From positions 1 through 6,645 of the forward strand of contig JADFYX010000135.1 in assembly GCA_015232795.1 (NCBI GenBank): 6,645 bases of DNA, written 5' to 3'. Below, piece by piece: positions 6,421 to 6,645 of the stretch (positions are counted from its first letter, which is position 1; every line of letters starts with the position of its first letter). Source of the DNA: Magnetococcales bacterium (lineage in GTDB: Bacteria > Pseudomonadota > Magnetococcia > Magnetococcales > JADFYX01). Position numbers and translations under genes: made by a program. Below the pieces are notes generated by a model. That model was not told where the DNA came from. It ran no database searches and worked only from the letters and a program-made list of their open reading frames with translations.

Positions 6421-6645
6421 TTACGCGTTACCTGTAAGATGGAGCATCAGCCCGGTTAAGAAAATCCAAAACAGGGATACCGGGAGAAATACCTTCCACC
6501 CCAACCGCATCAACTGATCATAACGATAGCGGGGGAAAGTAGCACGTAGCCACAAGAAAACAAACATCAAGAACCCAGCTTTTATCGCCAACCAAACTAA
6601 GCCGGGAATAAAATCAAGGAGACCTATAGGAGGTAACCACCCTCC
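6421..6645 (-). CDS. nuoH: NADH-quinone oxidoreductase subunit H, C-terminal part (cut by window edge)
   Basis: Partial gene: 74 codons plus a TAA stop (6423-6421) are visible and the 5' part lies beyond the right edge. NuoH is the membrane 'heel' subunit of complex I that, with NuoB and NuoD, forms the quinone-binding chamber and links quinone chemistry to the proton-pumping arm. The visible protein starts GGWLPPIGLLDFIPG and contains the family's signature end block, RATFPRYRYDQLMRLGWKVF (fragment residues 34-53). Two hydrophobic segments flank this block, at about fragment residues 15-33 and 53-70, matching the last two membrane helices of NuoH. The quinone-chamber loops cannot be judged because they are upstream. 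The stop is followed 14 bases later by the nuoI start, so the two genes are almost certainly co-transcribed and probably translationally coupled. Identification is secure; only completeness is unknown. Confidence 0.97.
   Translation of the reverse strand, partial: GGWLPPIGLLDFIPGLVWLAIKAGFLMFVFLWLRATFPRYRYDQLMRLGWKVFLPVSLFWIFLTGLMLHLTGNA

Overview
This window is a compact, single-strand stretch of the respiratory complex I (NADH:quinone oxidoreductase, type I) operon. All genes lie on the minus strand, so transcription runs from the right edge to the left edge in the order nuoH (3' end only), nuoI, nuoJ, nuoK, nuoL, nuoM, nuoN. This is the canonical bacterial order for the distal half of the nuoA-N operon. 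Every reading frame is intact and of normal family length, and the charged residues needed for proton pumping are all present, so the module should encode a working proton-pumping complex I.

Layout from right to left: nuoH C-terminus (6645-6421), nuoI (6406-5912), nuoJ (5891-5295), nuoK (5291-4989), nuoL (4960-3044), nuoM (3025-1541), nuoN (1477-29). Intergenic gaps are 14, 20, 3, 28, 18 and 63 bases in transcription order, which fits one polycistronic message with translational coupling. Only the nuoK-nuoL and nuoM-nuoN gaps hold anything beyond ribosome binding sites: the first has two abutting palindromes, the second a small hairpin plus an AT-rich stretch with nine consecutive U in the transcript. 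The last 28 bases (1-28) are non-coding as far as can be seen. No stretch over 300 bases lacks a gene.

How the genes work together: NuoI carries the two 4Fe-4S clusters (N6a and N6b) that pass electrons from the peripheral arm towards the quinone. NuoH forms the membrane heel of the quinone chamber. NuoJ and NuoK continue the charged axis into the membrane, and NuoN, NuoM and NuoL are the three antiporter-like pumping subunits, with the long lateral helix at the C-terminus of NuoL.

Organism: a Gram-negative bacterium, most likely a proteobacterium. NuoI is the short form with two ferredoxin motifs and a C-terminus ending in YR, NuoJ has a basic/hydrophilic tail after its last helix, and NuoK is 100 residues; together these resemble complex I of Alphaproteobacteria, Zetaproteobacteria/Magnetococcia or some sulfur-oxidising Gammaproteobacteria more than that of E. 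coli. This placement is by recall of family sequences and is uncertain. Base composition leans moderately to AT. No mobile element, RNA gene, CRISPR array or unknown accessory system was found; the window looks like core housekeeping DNA.
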